Below are positions 8,393 through 16,569 of a stretch of 46,664 bases of DNA, one piece after another; within the stretch, counting starts at the first letter, position 1, and every line of letters begins with the position of its first letter. The translations under genes were made by a program, and so were the position numbers. Origin of the DNA: CAYTEH01 sp964436765 (GTDB lineage: Bacteria > Patescibacteriota > Gracilibacteria > Peribacterales > Peribacteraceae). Under the pieces are notes generated by a model that did not search any database, had not been told where the DNA came from, and saw only the letters and a list, made by a program, of their open reading frames with translations. Location of the stretch: assembly GCA_964436765.1 (NCBI GenBank), contig CAYTEH010000008.1:1-46664 (forward strand). Reading direction: 5' to 3'.

Positions 8393-8444
8393 AGAACAAA
8401 GATCGAAAGCCTTTTCAATCTTCAATCTTCTATCTTCGATCTTC
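8376..8444. repeat. low-complexity inverted repeat, unit GATTGAA/GATCGAA
   Basis: The left arm is made of AGATTGAAGATTGAAGA and relatives. The right arm is its reverse complement (TTCAATCTTCAATCTTC, TCTTCGATCTTC). It lies between convergent genes and forms the 3' ends of both. Confidence 0.7.
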
Positions 8445-8756
8445 ATGCAATGGCACTATCTGCTGCACGTACCACTGCTCCACGCCTCTCTTCAGTTTCA
8501 CGAGCTTGGGTCCTTCATCGGTCTGCACCAGGTAATCGCGGCCGTCATCGGTTGTGCGCAGCATTTCGGAATCGTAGATGTGTTCGTTGGGGAGCAGGAG
8601 CAGCACGGCGATATCGGGTTTGCGCGTGAGTGCGCCGGCCACGTTCAAGGTCGCGCGGGCGAGGGTCGCGGCAACAGCCACGATCAGGCAACTTACGAGC
8701 AGCGCGAAGCTGTACGTATGCGTGAACCGGAGTTTCGTGAGGAGGTGGATGTGCAT
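8430..8756 (-). CDS. small membrane-anchored hypothetical protein
   Basis: 108 residues with one N-terminal membrane segment (about residues 16-37, SFALLVSCLIVAVAATLARA) and a soluble tail rich in charged residues (KPDIAVLLLLPNEHIYDSEM). No family recognised. The ATG at 8756 is well supported: a perfect TATAAT (8765-8770) lies 8 nt upstream. The last codons (HEDRR-stop) fall in the inverted repeat shared with the convergent WecG-type gene. Confidence 0.65.
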   Translation of the reverse strand: MHIHLLTKLRFTHTYSFALLVSCLIVAVAATLARATLNVAGALTRKPDIAVLLLLPNEHIYDSEMLRTTDDGRDYLVQTDEGPKLVKLKRGVEQWYVQQIVPLHEDRR

Positions 8757-8764
8757 TTGATGAC

Positions 8765-8770
8765 ATTATA
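8765..8770 (-). promoter_or_regulatory. -10 box TATAAT, 8 nt before the ATG at 8756
   Basis: Consensus TATAAT on the minus strand with an 8-nt spacer to the start codon. I see no convincing -35. Confidence 0.6.
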
Positions 8771-8924
8771 GCTGAAAACCATTGCTTTGGCCATTCCCTC
8801 GTTTTCGGGTAGGAACAGAGGGGGCCAGCCCACGCTCTGCGGAGCTACGGCAGGCAGGCAGAAAGGACCCTTCGATACGACTCAGGGCAGGCGCCCGGGA
8901 CAGAGGTGTTTTACATATCAGCTC

Positions 8925-8953
8925 TTGCGATGAATCGGGCTCATCCTTAGAGT
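8925..8953 (+). promoter_or_regulatory. gpmA promoter TTGCGA-17-TAGAGT
   Basis: -35-like TTGCGA (8925-8930), 17-nt spacer, -10 TAGAGT (8948-8953), then 6 nt to the ATG at 8960. Confidence 0.5.
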
Positions 8954-8959
8954 CGGCGC

Positions 8960-9604
8960 ATGGGTACGCTCATCCTCATCCGCCACGGCCAGTCGCAATG
9001 GAACCTTGAAAACCGGTTTACGGGCTGGACAGACGTCGATATTACGGCCGCCGGGCGCACCGATGCGGGCCTCACGGGCAAGAGCCTGAAGGAGTTCACG
9101 TTCGACATCGCATTTCTCTCGCGCCTCAAGCGCACGCAGCAGACCTTCGATGCCATCATCGAGGCGCACGGCCAGAAGACGCTGACGCAGGTGCACGATT
9201 CTGCATTGAATGAACGCCACTATGGCGATCTGCAGGGCCTCAATAAGGCCGATACCATCAAGAAGTTCGGCGAGGACCAGGTGAAGCTCTGGCGCCGCAG
9301 TTACGACGTGCGTCCTCCGAACGGCGAAAGCATCGACGATTGCGTGCGCCGCACGCTCCCGTTCTTCAAGCAGTACATCATGCCGCATGTTGCGGCTGGG
9401 AAGACGGTCCTCGTGGTGGCGCACGGCAACAGTCTGCGGCCAATCATGATGTACTTAGACAAGCTCACTCCTGAACAGACGGCATCGCTCGAAATCCCGC
9501 TCGTGGTTCCCACGGTGTATTACTTTGATGGCGAGACCGTGAAAGAAAAGAAGCCCTGGACCGTGCCCGGCATGGAGGTCAAAAGCACGGCGGTGATCAA
9601 GTGA
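8960..9604 (+). CDS. gpmA: 2,3-bisphosphoglycerate-dependent phosphoglycerate mutase
   Basis: 214 residues. Interconverts 3- and 2-phosphoglycerate in glycolysis through a phosphohistidine. The signature LIRHGQSQWNLENRFTGW carries the catalytic His9 region; ALNERHYGDLQGLNK and LVVAHGNSLRPIMMYL supply the other active-site Glu and His. Length is slightly below the usual 230-250, with a shortened C-terminal tail. The ATG is 6 nt from a -10 box with a -35 at 17 nt. It stands alone, divergent from a small membrane protein and upstream of wecB. Confidence 0.93.
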   Translation: MGTLILIRHGQSQWNLENRFTGWTDVDITAAGRTDAGLTGKSLKEFTFDIAFLSRLKRTQQTFDAIIEAHGQKTLTQVHDSALNERHYGDLQGLNKADTIKKFGEDQVKLWRRSYDVRPPNGESIDDCVRRTLPFFKQYIMPHVAAGKTVLVVAHGNSLRPIMMYLDKLTPEQTASLEIPLVVPTVYYFDGETVKEKKPWTVPGMEVKSTAVIK

Positions 9605-9684
9605 CCCGGCTTCGCCGCCAATAGAAGCTCGCGTTTGTGGAATGTGCGCCAAAAACGGGGTTTAGCTTCGCCGCGGTCGTCATG

Positions 9685-9690
9685 TATTCT
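9685..9690 (+). promoter_or_regulatory. -10 box TATTCT, 6 nt before the wecB GTG
   Basis: TATTCT then ATTCCG then the GTG at 9697. This spacing decides the start in favour of GTG 9697 over the in-frame ATG at 9682, which would overlap the box. Confidence 0.5.
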
Positions 9691-9696
9691 ATTCCG

Positions 9697-11180
9697 GTGA
9701 AAGAGATCACATTCCGTTCAAAGGCTTTTTTCGACGACCTGGCTAGTCATAAAGACAAGCACGTTCATTTGATCCTGATCGCCACGAAGCCCGACATCAT
9801 CAAGCAGGTGCCGCTCTATAAGGAACTGAAGAAGCGCGGGCACCTGGCCGTCCTCGGCCACACCGGGCAGCACTACGACGAGAACCTGAGTGGCGGCATG
9901 CTGAAGGAATTCGGCGTGCAGCCCGATTTCAACCTGAACGTGCGCGGACCCATGTACGAGGTCGTGAGCCAGATCATCGGCCGTCTCGGGTGGGTGATGG
10001 AGGAGATAAAAAAGAAAGAGAAGATCGTCATTCCGTACGTACACGGCGACACGACCACGGCGATGGCGGCCAGCAACGCCGGTTTCTGTCATGGGTTCGC
10101 GTCCGTGCACGTGGAGGCGGGGATCCGCACGCTTACGCCGGTCTACAAGAATTTCGAGTGGCAGAGCGTCAACACGCGGGCCGAGATGGAGGAGTGGCGC
10201 AGCTACCTGATGAAGGCCAAGAACTGGGACCGCGGATCGATGGAGCCGTACCCCGAGCAGTTCAACACACGCTGCAGCGAGGCCGGCACGGGCATCCACC
10301 TGGCCCCGGTCGAGCTCGACCGCGAGTTCATGCTGGCGGAAGGGTTCTCGAAGGACCGCATCTTCGTCGTGGGCAACTCCGTTGTCGATGCTACGGAAGA
10401 GGCGATGGCGAATGCGAAGAATTCGAACGTCTTCGAGCGGCACCCCGAACTGAAAGACGGGGACTTCGTGCGCTTCTGCATCCACCGCCGCGAGAACTGC
10501 ATCAGCGAGCGCCGCTTCCGTGTCATCTACGACGCGATGAAGGCGCTCATCCTCGACGGCCGCACAGTACTTCTCATCAACATGATCCAGACGAAGCTCG
10601 CGTTCGAGCGCTTCGGGCTCACGAAAGAAGTGGAAGCTATGGCGAAGAAGCACAAGAATTTCATCTACTCCGACGTGTGGGCCGAGTACACCGACGTGAT
10701 CGCCGCCATGAGTCGCGCCGCCGTTTGCGCCACGGATTCGGGCTCCATGCAGGAGGAAATGAACGCAATGGGCATCCCGTGCGTCACTCTCAGATTCGGA
10801 TCTGATAGGAGCGAATCCATCATGTGCGGCGGCAACATCATCGCCCCGCCCACCGACGCCGGCTTCATCAAACGGTGCATCGAGTTTGCGTGGGGGAACG
10901 AGCAGATGCAGACCGCGCCGAAGATCTACGGCAACAACGTGAGCGCGCAGTGCATCGACGCGGTGGAGCAGGTCTTGGCGAAAGGGGAAGTGTTCAGGAC
11001 GGAGGAAGAACGGCTNNNNNNNNNNNNNNNNNNNNNNNNNNNNNNNNNNNNNNNNNNNNNNNNNNNNNNNNNNNNNNNNNNNNNNNNNNNNNNNNNNNNN
11101 NNNNNNNNNNNNNNNCGGTGGAGCAGGTCTTGGCGAAAGGGGAAGTGTTCAGGACGGAGGAAGAACGGCTACACTTGTAG
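9697..11180 (+). CDS. wecB: UDP-N-acetylglucosamine 2-epimerase (interrupted by a spurious assembly gap)
   Basis: Interconverts UDP-GlcNAc and UDP-ManNAc for surface glycans. Motifs: LGHTGQHYDENLSGGMLKEF, VHVEAGIRT, FVVGNSVVDAT, CIHRRENC and TDSGSMQEEMNAMGIPC. As written, 100 N (11016-11115) interrupt the gene, and the 55 nt before the gap (10961-11015) are repeated exactly after it (11116-11170). Removing 155 nt restores one frame ending EEERLHL-stop at 11180, a protein of 442 residues. This is somewhat longer than typical WecB (about 370-380), with extra sequence around residues 150-190. It lies upstream of the ligase-like gene with 2 nt between them. Confidence 0.9.
10961..11170. other. 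100-N scaffold gap with identical 55-bp flanks
   Basis: Positions 10961-11015 and 11116-11170 are identical, with exactly 100 N between. This is the pattern left when two contigs overlapping by 55 bp were scaffolded instead of merged. No sequence is missing. Confidence 0.93.
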
Positions 11181-11182
11181 AA

Positions 11183-12622
11183 ATGCTCCAACGCCTCCGC
11201 GAATCTCTTACGTTGGCCCTCCTCGCCCTGCTCCCGCTCCACGCGCTGCTTGTGACCGTGGGAACCAGATTGATCGAGGGTCCGGGGCATGCGCCGATGG
11301 GGCTCTTGGCCATATGGAAGGAGTCGTTACTTGGGTTGATTGTATGCGTGGCGATCGTCGAATGTCTGATGAGTGAAAAGAGAAAAGTGAAAAGAGAAAA
11401 ATGGTTTGATGTGATCGATATTCTGATATTCCTGCTTCTTTGCCTGACGGCATTCATAACGGCGTCCTTGTCTCTTTTCTCTTTTCACTTTTCTCTCCCC
11501 GCGACCGTTCTCGGCTTCAAATACGACTTCGTCCCTCTGATTGCATTCGTCATCCTCCGCCGCGTCCCGTGGTCAGAAGAATTCATGAAGCGTGCGGTGA
11601 CGGTTCTCCTGGGCGTCGGCGCGCTGGTCGCCGCCTACGGCATTCTCACGTTCTGGCTCCCGCAGTCGTTCTTCACATGGCTCGGCTACTCGGACCTGCA
11701 CTCGCTCTACGTCGCCGATGGGCCGTTGGCAGCGTTCCAGTACATCGGCGGCTCATCGGTCAGGCGCATCCAGGGCACCATGAGCGGACCCAATCAATTC
11801 GGGCTCTGGCTGCTCATTCCCTGGGGCATCGGAATAGCGGCGCTTTTCCGGCGCACGGCCCGGCACGTCTGGTTCACGGTCTGCTGCCTCGCGCTCATCG
11901 ACTTCGCGTTCCTCTTCACGTTCTCGCGGTCGGCGTGGATCGGTGCGACCGTCATAGCGGTGCTCGGGGCCGGCTCGCTGCTGTCCCGTGTCAACTTCTG
12001 GCGCGTCACCGCCGCGCTGGGCGTTGTCGCCGTCATCGCGGGCGTCATAGCGTCGCTCCTGATGCCGTCGGTGTTCCTCCGGGTCGCCTCGTCACGCGAT
12101 CACTTCCTGAAGCCCATGGAGGCGGTGCGGTCCATCATCGCGCACCCGCTCGGGCAGGGCCTCGGCACGGCCGGCCCGGCGAGTAACAGGGTGAGCGATA
12201 CCTGCGTCACGCTTGACGCCGGCTCCGACGCATCCTGGGCCAAAGACAGGCCGGATCTGTGCGTGTTCGTGGGTGATACGAAAGTCCAGCCGCTTGATCG
12301 CGAATGCACATGCCCCTTCATCCCCGAGAACTGGTACCTGCAGATCGGCGTCGAATTGGGAGTCCTTGGCTTGCTTCTGTATCTGAGTTTGATTGTCGCA
12401 GTTCTGAGCTGCCTTGCAGTGAAAAGAGAAAAGAGAAAAGAGAAAAGTGATGCTGTAATTTTTCACTTTTCACTTTTCACTTTTCTCTTCTTCCTCGCCA
12501 TCAGTATCGCCGCACTGTTCCTGCACGCATGGGAAGACGCCGCGGTGGCGTATACGGGGTGGATGCTTATTGCCGCAACGGATGGGCTTCGCGTGCGTAA
12601 TCGCGGCAACAGGCCTCAATGA
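11183..12622 (+). CDS. O-antigen ligase-like (Wzy/WaaL-type) membrane protein
   Basis: 479 residues with about 11-12 hydrophobic segments and a large extracytoplasmic loop near 300-390 containing several Cys (DTCVTLD, DLCVFVG, ECTCPF). The pattern RIQGTMSGPNQFGLWLLIPWG, FTFSRSAWIG and HPLGQGLGTAG, followed by PENWYLQIGVELGVLGLLLY, is typical of O-antigen ligases/polymerases. It starts 2 nt after wecB, so the two are an operon for surface polysaccharide. Two low-complexity inverted repeats lie in frame in the gene (11373-11497 and 12419-12492), encoding KRKVKREK-type loops and Phe-rich membrane segments. The 3' end overlaps the convergent gene by 56 bp. Confidence 0.85.
   Translation: MLQRLRESLTLALLALLPLHALLVTVGTRLIEGPGHAPMGLLAIWKESLLGLIVCVAIVECLMSEKRKVKREKWFDVIDILIFLLLCLTAFITASLSLFSFHFSLPATVLGFKYDFVPLIAFVILRRVPWSEEFMKRAVTVLLGVGALVAAYGILTFWLPQSFFTWLGYSDLHSLYVADGPLAAFQYIGGSSVRRIQGTMSGPNQFGLWLLIPWGIGIAALFRRTARHVWFTVCCLALIDFAFLFTFSRSAWIGATVIAVLGAGSLLSRVNFWRVTAALGVVAVIAGVIASLLMPSVFLRVASSRDHFLKPMEAVRSIIAHPLGQGLGTAGPASNRVSDTCVTLDAGSDASWAKDRPDLCVFVGDTKVQPLDRECTCPFIPENWYLQIGVELGVLGLLLYLSLIVAVLSCLAVKREKRKEKSDAVIFHFSLFTFLFFLAISIAALFLHAWEDAAVAYTGWMLIAATDGLRVRNRGNRPQ
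11373..11497. repeat. low-complexity inverted repeat inside the ligase-like gene (copy 1)
   Basis: The left arm 11373-11401 is built from GTGAAAAGAGAAAA units. The right arm 11471-11497 is the complementary TCTCTTTTCTCTTTTCAC. About 70 nt lie between. Confidence 0.75.
12419..12492. repeat. low-complexity inverted repeat inside the ligase-like gene (copy 2)
   Basis: GTGAAAAGAGAAAAGAG on the left and TTTTCACTTTTCACTTTTC on the right, separated by 8-10 nt. It uses the same unit as copy 1 in the same gene and is in frame. Confidence 0.78.
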
Positions 12623-12977
12623 CGGCCGGGTCTCTCAGGGATGTTTCGTCCTGCTGTATCGCAAGGATGGTGCGCGCGCTTTCGCGCATCGCGATCAGGA
12701 TCTTCATGGCGACGCCGGCGTCGCAAGGCAATGCACACCCCGGCATGACCAACTCTCCGTAGTCCGCCGTTTCGGCAGGCATGGGCGGAGGCTCCAGCAA
12801 CTTCCGCAAAACTACCATTTGTTTCTCGATCTCCAGTCCGACAGAGAAGAGAAGCGACAGCTCATGTGCTATCTGTCGCGGATCCGGAGAGGCAAAAATT
12901 TCCTGCACCTGCCCAGGCTCCGTCGCATCCAGGAATTCCGTGCAAACGGCTGCATTCTCGGCGAGCGTATGAGACAT
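12567..12977 (-). CDS. hypothetical soluble alpha-helical protein, 136 aa
   Basis: No family recognised. Mostly helical, with LSLLFSVGLEIEKQMVVLRK and MKILIAMRESARTILAIQQD as likely helices, a Pro-rich loop (LLEPPPMPAET) between them and several Cys. The start MSHTLAENAAVC at 12977 is chosen because a TATATA -10-like element lies 6 nt upstream; an upstream TTG is less likely. It is divergent from guaA across a 95-nt promoter region. The last 56 bp overlap the 3' end of the ligase-like gene on the other strand. Confidence 0.6.
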   Translation of the reverse strand: MSHTLAENAAVCTEFLDATEPGQVQEIFASPDPRQIAHELSLLFSVGLEIEKQMVVLRKLLEPPPMPAETADYGELVMPGCALPCDAGVAMKILIAMRESARTILAIQQDETSLRDPAVIEACCRDYAREAHPLRQ

Positions 12978-13060
12978 GAGGCATATATACCGGAATTGAA
13001 GGCGCAATACATACTTTTCCCGCTGGCAAGTGCCGTTTGCTTGTTCGCAGCGCGGCTCAG

Positions 13061-13066
13061 TACAAT
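13061..13066 (+). promoter_or_regulatory. -10 box TACAAT, 6 nt before the guaA ATG
   Basis: TACAAT, then CCACCC, then the ATG at 13073. A -35-like TTGCTT lies 18 nt upstream (13037-13042). Confidence 0.6.
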
Positions 13067-13072
13067 CCACCC

Positions 13073-14899
13073 ATGGGAGCCCCCGTTCATCCAGGTTCGA
13101 TCGTCATTCTCGATTTCGGGGGCCAGTATGCCCACCTGATCTGCAACCGCGTCCGTCGTTTGGGCGCGTTTTCGGAAATCAGGGTTGCGGAGACGCCTGC
13201 GGAAGAACTGAAAGGCGCCGCGGGCATCATCCTCAGCGGCGGACCGCAGAGCGTGTACGAGGAGGGGAGTCCGCAGGCCGACAAAGCCATCTTCGACCTC
13301 GGTATCCCCGTGATGGGCCTCTGCTACGGGCACCAGTGGATCGCGCATGCGCTCGGCGGCAAGGTGGAACCCGGTAAAACGAAGGAGTACGGCTCCACGC
13401 CCCTCCAGGTCACGCACGCGGGGAAGCTCTACAAGGGTCTCCCCAAGCAGTTCACGGTGTGGATGTCGCACGGGGACGAGGTCACGAAGCTTCCGGACGG
13501 GTTTGTGCAGACGGCGCGTACCGACGTTGGCGAGTTTGCGGCTTTCGAGCACGCGGGGCGCCGTATCTTCGGCGCGCAGTTCCACCTGGAAGTGACGCAC
13601 ACCGAGCACGGGATGGATATCCTCAAGCACTTCGTCGACCTGTGTGAGCCGACCCCGTGGTCGGTGGGGAGTTTCGAGGAACACATCGGCGACCAGGTGA
13701 AAAAAGAAGTGGGCGACCGGAAGGTGTTCATGCTCGTCTCGGGTGGGGTCGATTCCACCGTCGCGTTCACGCTGCTCAATAAAGTCCTCGGCTCCGACCG
13801 CGTCGTCGGTCTGCTCGTGGACACGGGCCTGATGCGCAAGAACGAAGTCGCAATGATCCAATCCGCCTTCAAAGAACTCGGCATCAAGAACCTGCACGTG
13901 GAAGACGCGTCCGATGAGTTCTTCCAAAACCTCAAAGACGTGTACGAGCCCGAACAGAAGCGCAAAATCATCGGCGACACGTTCCTGGCCGTGCAAAAGA
14001 GGGTGAGCGAGAAGATGGGCCTGACGATGGGCCCTTCGGCAAGCTCAGGGCAACCTTCGCTGCGCGAAGGTTGGATGTTAGGTCAAGGTACGATCTACCC
14101 GGATACCATCGAAACCGGCGGCACCAAGCACGCCGACCACATCAAGACGCATCACAACAGGGTCGACGCCATCCAAAAAATGATCGATCAGGGGCTGGTG
14201 ATCGAGCCGCTGAAGGAGCTCTACAAAGATGAAGTCCGGCAGCTCGGCGAGGACCTCGGTCTTCCGCACGAGCTCGTGGAGCGCCATCCGTTCCCGGGGC
14301 CGGGCCTGGGGGTCCGCATCCTCTGCGCGCAGGAGCCCGACGACGCGCACCATGCCGATATCCAGTTGCAGACCCCGCACGTGGTCCTCCCGGTCCGGTC
14401 CGTCGGCGTGCAGGGTGACGGCCGCACGTACCGCCACGCTCTCGCGCTCTTCTCCGATCGCCCGTGTCACATCGCCGACGAGTACCTCTACCAGGCCACG
14501 ATCATCCCCAACACCAATCCTTCGTTTAACCGCGTCCTCCTCTGCACCTCGCGGCCCGATGTCCCCACGCTCACCTTTACGCCCGGGTCCGTGACCCGTG
14601 ACCGCGCAGAGCTGCTCAGGGAGGCCGATTCCATCGTGCACGAGGAAATGCTTAAGGCGGGCCTGTACCAGAAGATCTGGCAGTTCCCGGTGGTGCTCCT
14701 GCCGTTCGGGACGAAGCGCGGCGGGCAATCGATCGTGCTGCGGCCTATCGTGTCCACCGACGCGATGACGGCGAATGCCATGCCCATCGCCGAGCGTGTC
14801 CTGCACGAGATGACGGAACGCATCTGCGCCCTCGATGGTATCGACCTGGTGTTCATCGATCTCACGAATAAACCTCCCGCGACTATTGAATGGGAATAG
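13073..14899 (+). CDS. guaA: GMP synthase (glutamine-hydrolysing)
   Basis: 608 residues. Aminates XMP to GMP using glutamine and ATP. The glutaminase domain comes first (IVILDFGGQYAHLICNRVRR; nucleophile Cys in GLCYGHQW; FGAQFHLEVTHTEHG), then the PP-loop ATPase (MLVSGGVDSTVAF), then the dimerisation domain (RHPFPGPGLGVRIL to KPPATIEWE). It is longer than the roughly 525-residue E. coli enzyme, mainly in the last domain. An extra block, GPSASSGQPSLREG, precedes WMLGQGTIYPD and is encoded by a dispersed repeat (14032-14072), in frame. The start is set by a TACAAT box 6 nt upstream; the frame is open further upstream from a TTG. Confidence 0.95.
   Translation: MGAPVHPGSIVILDFGGQYAHLICNRVRRLGAFSEIRVAETPAEELKGAAGIILSGGPQSVYEEGSPQADKAIFDLGIPVMGLCYGHQWIAHALGGKVEPGKTKEYGSTPLQVTHAGKLYKGLPKQFTVWMSHGDEVTKLPDGFVQTARTDVGEFAAFEHAGRRIFGAQFHLEVTHTEHGMDILKHFVDLCEPTPWSVGSFEEHIGDQVKKEVGDRKVFMLVSGGVDSTVAFTLLNKVLGSDRVVGLLVDTGLMRKNEVAMIQSAFKELGIKNLHVEDASDEFFQNLKDVYEPEQKRKIIGDTFLAVQKRVSEKMGLTMGPSASSGQPSLREGWMLGQGTIYPDTIETGGTKHADHIKTHHNRVDAIQKMIDQGLVIEPLKELYKDEVRQLGEDLGLPHELVERHPFPGPGLGVRILCAQEPDDAHHADIQLQTPHVVLPVRSVGVQGDGRTYRHALALFSDRPCHIADEYLYQATIIPNTNPSFNRVLLCTSRPDVPTLTFTPGSVTRDRAELLREADSIVHEEMLKAGLYQKIWQFPVVLLPFGTKRGGQSIVLRPIVSTDAMTANAMPIAERVLHEMTERICALDGIDLVFIDLTNKPPATIEWE
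14032..14072. repeat. palindromic repeat inserted in frame in guaA
   Basis: CCCTTCGGCAAGCTCAGGG followed by the perfect hairpin AACCTTCGC-TGC-GCGAAGGTT. The first half is the same family as 17487-17511 and 14931-14973. Confidence 0.75.
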
Positions 14900-14930
14900 T
14901 TGAGCGATAGTCGGGGCTTATGACCGGGAG

Positions 14931-14973
14931 CCCTGAGCTTAGCCTGCCCTGAGTTTGCCGAAGGGTCGAAGGG
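14931..14973. repeat. intergenic copy of the CCCTGAGCTTG..CGAAGGG repeat
   Basis: CCCTGAGCTTAGCCTGCCCT then GAGTTTGCCGAAGGGTCGAA. It lies between guaA and a remnant of a second guaA 3' end. Confidence 0.65.
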
Positions 14974-14974
14974 C

Positions 14975-14998
14975 CCTGCCACCATTGAGTGGGAGTGA
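14975..14998 (+). pseudogene. remnant of a second guaA 3' end
   Basis: These 24 nt encode PATIEWE-stop, the same C terminus as the intact guaA 76 nt upstream, but with different codons at most positions (for example ACC/GAG/GAG/TGA against ACT/GAA/GAA/TAG). The next gene starts one base after this stop. Confidence 0.7.
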
Positions 14999-14999
14999 C

Positions 15000-15887
15000 A
15001 TGCACAAATTTGACATAAATATAAAAAACATTATAGTATCAAATGTGCACTATTTTCACCCTGAGAAACAGTTCAACGCTGAAATGCAGGACGAAGGGTG
15101 TGTTCCTTCGAAATCTGTAGCCAATCAAGTGCGGCGTTCGAAGGAGGATATAGAAGCACTGCTCGTGCATCCTGATGAGGAACAGCGGCGGTGGGGCATT
15201 ATTCATGCATGGGATCCTTCTCATATGGACCTGGTCCCGCTTCTGCATGCCATCACCAGGAATGATCCCGTGGAAGAAGTGCGCAGCTGCGCCGCCAGTA
15301 CCTTGTCGATGTTATCGGATGATATACGTCATCACAGCCTGTATGCGCGGGAAGACGACGTGTTTTTTGATCCTTCCCGAAACATTGTGCGAAAAAAATT
15401 TGTGAAGAAAGGATATGAATCTGAAACGGTGTTGCTGGGGGGCACTCTTACCGGGAAGGCCATTGTTCGCGTGATTGATGCATCGTGTTTTCGGGCATGG
15501 AAAATGGCGTTTGAAGCCAGGGCCGAGTGGGAGGCGGCGGGATTCGATTATGTGCCGATTGAACCGATTGCATCTGATCGACACGGCGAATTACGCGCGA
15601 CACCGGATCGCCAGGGTCGGTATCGTGTCGTCTGCGGTGTGCTGGGAAAAAGCGCATCGCATTTCATGGCCGCGCATCCGGAATCCCGGACGGAGATTGA
15701 GAGGCAGCGGTCGAGGATACTCGCCGTGCTATTCCGCTTGGGCGTTGACCATGGTGATACAGAGAATTTCAGCAATTTCTGCGTGCAGGAAGAGAGCGGC
15801 TGCATTCGTCTCTTTCTTATCGATTTCGACAAGGCGCGGAGCGCTGGTGATGTGCCAGAATCATACGATGTCCGACGGGGGCGGTGA
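15000..15887 (+). CDS. HEAT-repeat-like plus atypical kinase-like protein
   Basis: 295 residues; no named family recognised. The N-terminal third contains a HEAT-like helical stretch (EEQRRWGIIHAWDPSHMDLV...VRSCAASTLSML). The C-terminal part carries a kinase-like catalytic pattern: HGD (251-253), an Asn about six residues on (NFSNFCV), then LFLIDFDKA, resembling the catalytic and metal-binding loops of small-molecule/LPS kinases. FEARAEWEAAGFDYVPIEPI would fit an alpha-C helix and next strand. The 5' end is strikingly AT-rich compared with its neighbours. GGGAG lies 4 nt before the ATG, within the guaA remnant. Substrate unknown. Confidence 0.7.
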   Translation: MHKFDINIKNIIVSNVHYFHPEKQFNAEMQDEGCVPSKSVANQVRRSKEDIEALLVHPDEEQRRWGIIHAWDPSHMDLVPLLHAITRNDPVEEVRSCAASTLSMLSDDIRHHSLYAREDDVFFDPSRNIVRKKFVKKGYESETVLLGGTLTGKAIVRVIDASCFRAWKMAFEARAEWEAAGFDYVPIEPIASDRHGELRATPDRQGRYRVVCGVLGKSASHFMAAHPESRTEIERQRSRILAVLFRLGVDHGDTENFSNFCVQEESGCIRLFLIDFDKARSAGDVPESYDVRRGR

Positions 15888-15930
15888 CGGAGACAGAGGT
15901 TCATCTGCAGGATGATCCGGAGACCGATCG

Positions 15931-15959
15931 TTACCAATCCGCGGTTCATCCGTTATACT
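15931..15959 (+). promoter_or_regulatory. sigma-factor promoter TTACCA-17-TATACT
   Basis: -35-like TTACCA (15931-15936), 17-nt spacer, TATACT (15954-15959), then 9 nt to the ATG at 15969. Confidence 0.55.
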
Positions 15960-15968
15960 GCATGCTCC

Positions 15969-16532
15969 ATGCCTACCGAACCGATGGATGAGGCGGAACT
16001 GCAGGCGCTTGTCCTGCAGGCCCAGGAAGGCGACGAACGGGCGTTCGAACGCATCTACGACCAGTTCTTCCTGCCGCTCTACCGCTATACGGCGTTTCGA
16101 ACGTCATCCCATCTCGTGGAGGATGTGGTCGCCGATATCTTCATCAAGGCGTGGGAAAAATTGCACCAGTATAAGGCGAGGAAGGGCGTTCCGTTCGGCG
16201 CATGGCTCTTTCGCATCGCGCGGCATGCCATCATCGACAGTTATCGCCGTGAGCGCGAGACGGAAGAGGTCTCGGAAGATTGGGCCGATCCCGACGTGTT
16301 CAATCGGGCCGATACCCGTGTTAAACATGCGGATCGCCTCCGGATTGTCCGCGATGCCATCGGACAGCTGCCCCGCCGCTATCGGGAAGTCCTCCTGCTC
16401 TCCTACGTTGCCGAGCTCCCCACGAGCGAAGTCGCCAGGGTGCTCCGGATGACGGAAGGGGGCGTCCGGATCCTTAAACTGAGGGCATTACGCAAGCTGG
16501 AGGGTTTTTTGCCACCTGATATCGGTCACTGA
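15969..16532 (+). CDS. ECF-type sigma-70 family sigma factor
   Basis: 187 residues. Region 2 is FERIYDQFFLPLYRYTAF...DVVADIFIKAWEKL (about 20-65) with the -10-binding segment FGAWLFRIARHAIIDSYRRE. Region 4 is IGQLPRRYREVLLLSYVAEL...VARVLRMTEGGVRILKLRAL (about 130-175). There is no region 3, as expected for group 4 factors. It is followed at 137 nt by a membrane protein with a FecR domain, the usual arrangement of a sigma factor and its membrane regulator. It has its own promoter with a 9-nt leader. Target genes are not evident. Confidence 0.9.
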   Translation: MPTEPMDEAELQALVLQAQEGDERAFERIYDQFFLPLYRYTAFRTSSHLVEDVVADIFIKAWEKLHQYKARKGVPFGAWLFRIARHAIIDSYRRERETEEVSEDWADPDVFNRADTRVKHADRLRIVRDAIGQLPRRYREVLLLSYVAELPTSEVARVLRMTEGGVRILKLRALRKLEGFLPPDIGH

Positions 16533-16569
16533 TCATGCGTTTCGCGTCTCCATGCACTTTTGGCCCTCA

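Noticed and set aside
8376..8444. Short tandem units as a CRISPR array
   Set aside because: Units are 7-9 nt, contiguous, without spacers and palindromic as a pair; there are no cas genes in the window.
9697..11180. wecB as a pseudogene with frameshift
   Set aside because: The frame break comes from the 100 N plus a duplicated 55-bp flank. Collapsing the duplicate restores the frame to a normal stop.
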